From Halobacteriaceae archaeon Tc-Br11_E2g27 (GTDB lineage: Archaea > Halobacteriota > Halobacteria > Halobacteriales > Haloarculaceae), in NCBI GenBank assembly GCA_001564135.1, contig LKNH01000148.1:1-6390 (forward strand): 6,390 nt of DNA. Reading direction: 5' to 3'. Below, piece after piece: positions 5,618 through 6,390 of the stretch; position 1 is the first letter of the stretch, and every line of letters begins with the position of its first letter. A model generated the notes under the pieces. That model was given only the letters and a program-made list of their open reading frames with translations, did no database searches and had not been told where the DNA came from. Both the position numbers and the translations under genes were made by a program.

Positions 5618-6390
5618 GTGCCAACCGAACGCAAGGGTGTCGACATGACGACCGGGGCAATTGCCCCAACGCTACTTGCACTCTCTTGGCCGCTCGTGTT
5701 GGGCAACCTTCTCCAGACTGCCTATAACCTGGCGGATATCTTCTGGGTCGGGCGGGTCAGCAGCGAGGCTGTCGCTGGTGTCTCGCTAATGTTCCCTTTG
5801 TCCTGGATGTTTGTCTCGACGGCGATGGGGCTGACCGCAGCAACAATTGCCCTCGTCTCCCAGCACGTCGGGGCGGGGAACCAGCGCCGTGCGGACAACG
5901 TCGTCGCACAGACTATCTTGCTCGCTATCGGCGTCTCGACGGTGCTGGCAGTGCTGGGCTATACCTTCCGACACGAACTGCTCACGTTGATGGGGGCCGA
6001 AGACCAGGTTTTCACCGAGGCGCTTTCGTACATCGAGGTCATCTTTTTCGCGCTCCCGCTCACCTTTCTGTTCTTTGCGTTTCGGTCCTCGCTACAGGGA
6101 GCGGGCGACACCAAGACCGCGATGTGGCTTGTTTTCATCTCCGCGGGGATGAACGTCGTGTTAGACCCGTTTTTCATCCTTGGCTGGGGGCCGTTCCCCG
6201 AGATGGGGACCCGCGGGGCGGCGTGGGCCACGTTCGTTTCCCGGACGTTCGCTGCCGCTGCTGGGGTGTACATCCTGCTTCAGGGTGGCTTCGGCGTGAA
6301 GCTGTATATCCGTGACCTCGTGCCGGATGTTGCAATTTTGCAGAAATTGGTCGGCATTGGGTATCCGGCGACGCTCGATGGGTGGGCACG
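5618..6390 (+). CDS. MATE-family efflux transporter, partial (N-terminal part)
   Basis: The frame is open from GTG 5618 to the right edge, giving 257 codons plus two bases; the family is usually about 450-490 residues, so roughly the first half is present. It would export drugs or organic cations in exchange for H+ or Na+. Hydrophobic helices lie at about 17-45, 53-80, 95-118, 134-158, 167-190 and 200-224, the six-helix N-lobe. Family landmarks are PLVLGNLLQTAYNLAD with Asp40, VSQHVGAGN (80-88), FRSSLQGAGDTK (155-166), and NVVLDPFFI with Asp183. Asp40 and Asp183 match in place the Asp41 and Asp184 implicated in cation coupling in Pyrococcus furiosus MATE. The start is GTG 5618, next to an AGGAGGT; ATG 5645 (residue 10) is an alternative that keeps every helix. 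Codons here seem slightly richer in GCG and GGG than in msrA. The exact substrate cannot be told. Confidence 0.93.
   Translation, partial: MPTERKGVDMTTGAIAPTLLALSWPLVLGNLLQTAYNLADIFWVGRVSSEAVAGVSLMFPLSWMFVSTAMGLTAATIALVSQHVGAGNQRRADNVVAQTILLAIGVSTVLAVLGYTFRHELLTLMGAEDQVFTEALSYIEVIFFALPLTFLFFAFRSSLQGAGDTKTAMWLVFISAGMNVVLDPFFILGWGPFPEMGTRGAAWATFVSRTFAAAAGVYILLQGGFGVKLYIRDLVPDVAILQKLVGIGYPATLDGWA

Noticed and set aside
5959..6273. A possible minus-strand gene opposite the MATE gene
   Set aside because: A low-complexity Ser/Ala/Lys product opposite strongly conserved membrane-helix codons; a shadow of the real frame.
1..6390. A mobile element, defence island or prophage
   Set aside because: No transposase, integrase, nuclease, toxin pair, terminal repeat or tRNA-adjacent attachment site is seen, and all genes look like chromosomal haloarchaeal genes of similar composition.

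Overview
This window looks like a chromosomal segment of a halophilic archaeon (class Halobacteria). The proteins are acidic (many Asp and Glu, few Lys), the DNA is moderately GC-rich with T-rich TATA-like boxes about 25 bases before start codons, and the proteins read like haloarchaeal families (a zinc-ribbon membrane protein, a one-cysteine MsrA, a MATE exporter). The sequence alone does not fix a genus.

Layout. One gene on the minus strand (693 to 1, running off the left edge) encodes an N-terminal zinc ribbon, an acidic tryptophan-containing linker and one membrane helix with an outward-facing domain. A divergent promoter region of about 105 bases separates it from a plus-strand run that fills the rest of the window. 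In order: a HAD-superfamily phosphatase (799-1473) overlapping by four bases an APH-fold small-molecule kinase (1470-2435); a full-length prolyl oligopeptidase of family S9A (2570-4603); a 66-residue two-helix membrane protein (4675-4875); peptide-methionine (S)-S-oxide reductase MsrA (4921-5529); and the first 257 codons of a MATE-family multidrug/cation exporter (5618 to the right edge).

How the genes relate. The only strongly coupled pair is the phosphatase and kinase, joined by ATGA overlap and a good Shine-Dalgarno sequence for the second gene. The POP, small membrane protein and MATE genes are separated by gaps of 71 to 134 bases; the latter two have TATA-like elements of their own and the gap before POP shows no clear one. 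The 45-base gap before msrA shows no promoter, so msrA may be read with the 66-residue gene. Peptide turnover, methionine repair and efflux are housekeeping or stress functions; I see no single pathway linking them.

I found no RNA gene, CRISPR array, insertion sequence, integrase or attachment repeat, and no convincing new defence or mobile system. Points worth a second look are the tightly coupled kinase/phosphatase pair with altered kinase motifs, the one-cysteine MsrA, the uncharacterised zinc-ribbon membrane protein, and the ambiguous MATE start.
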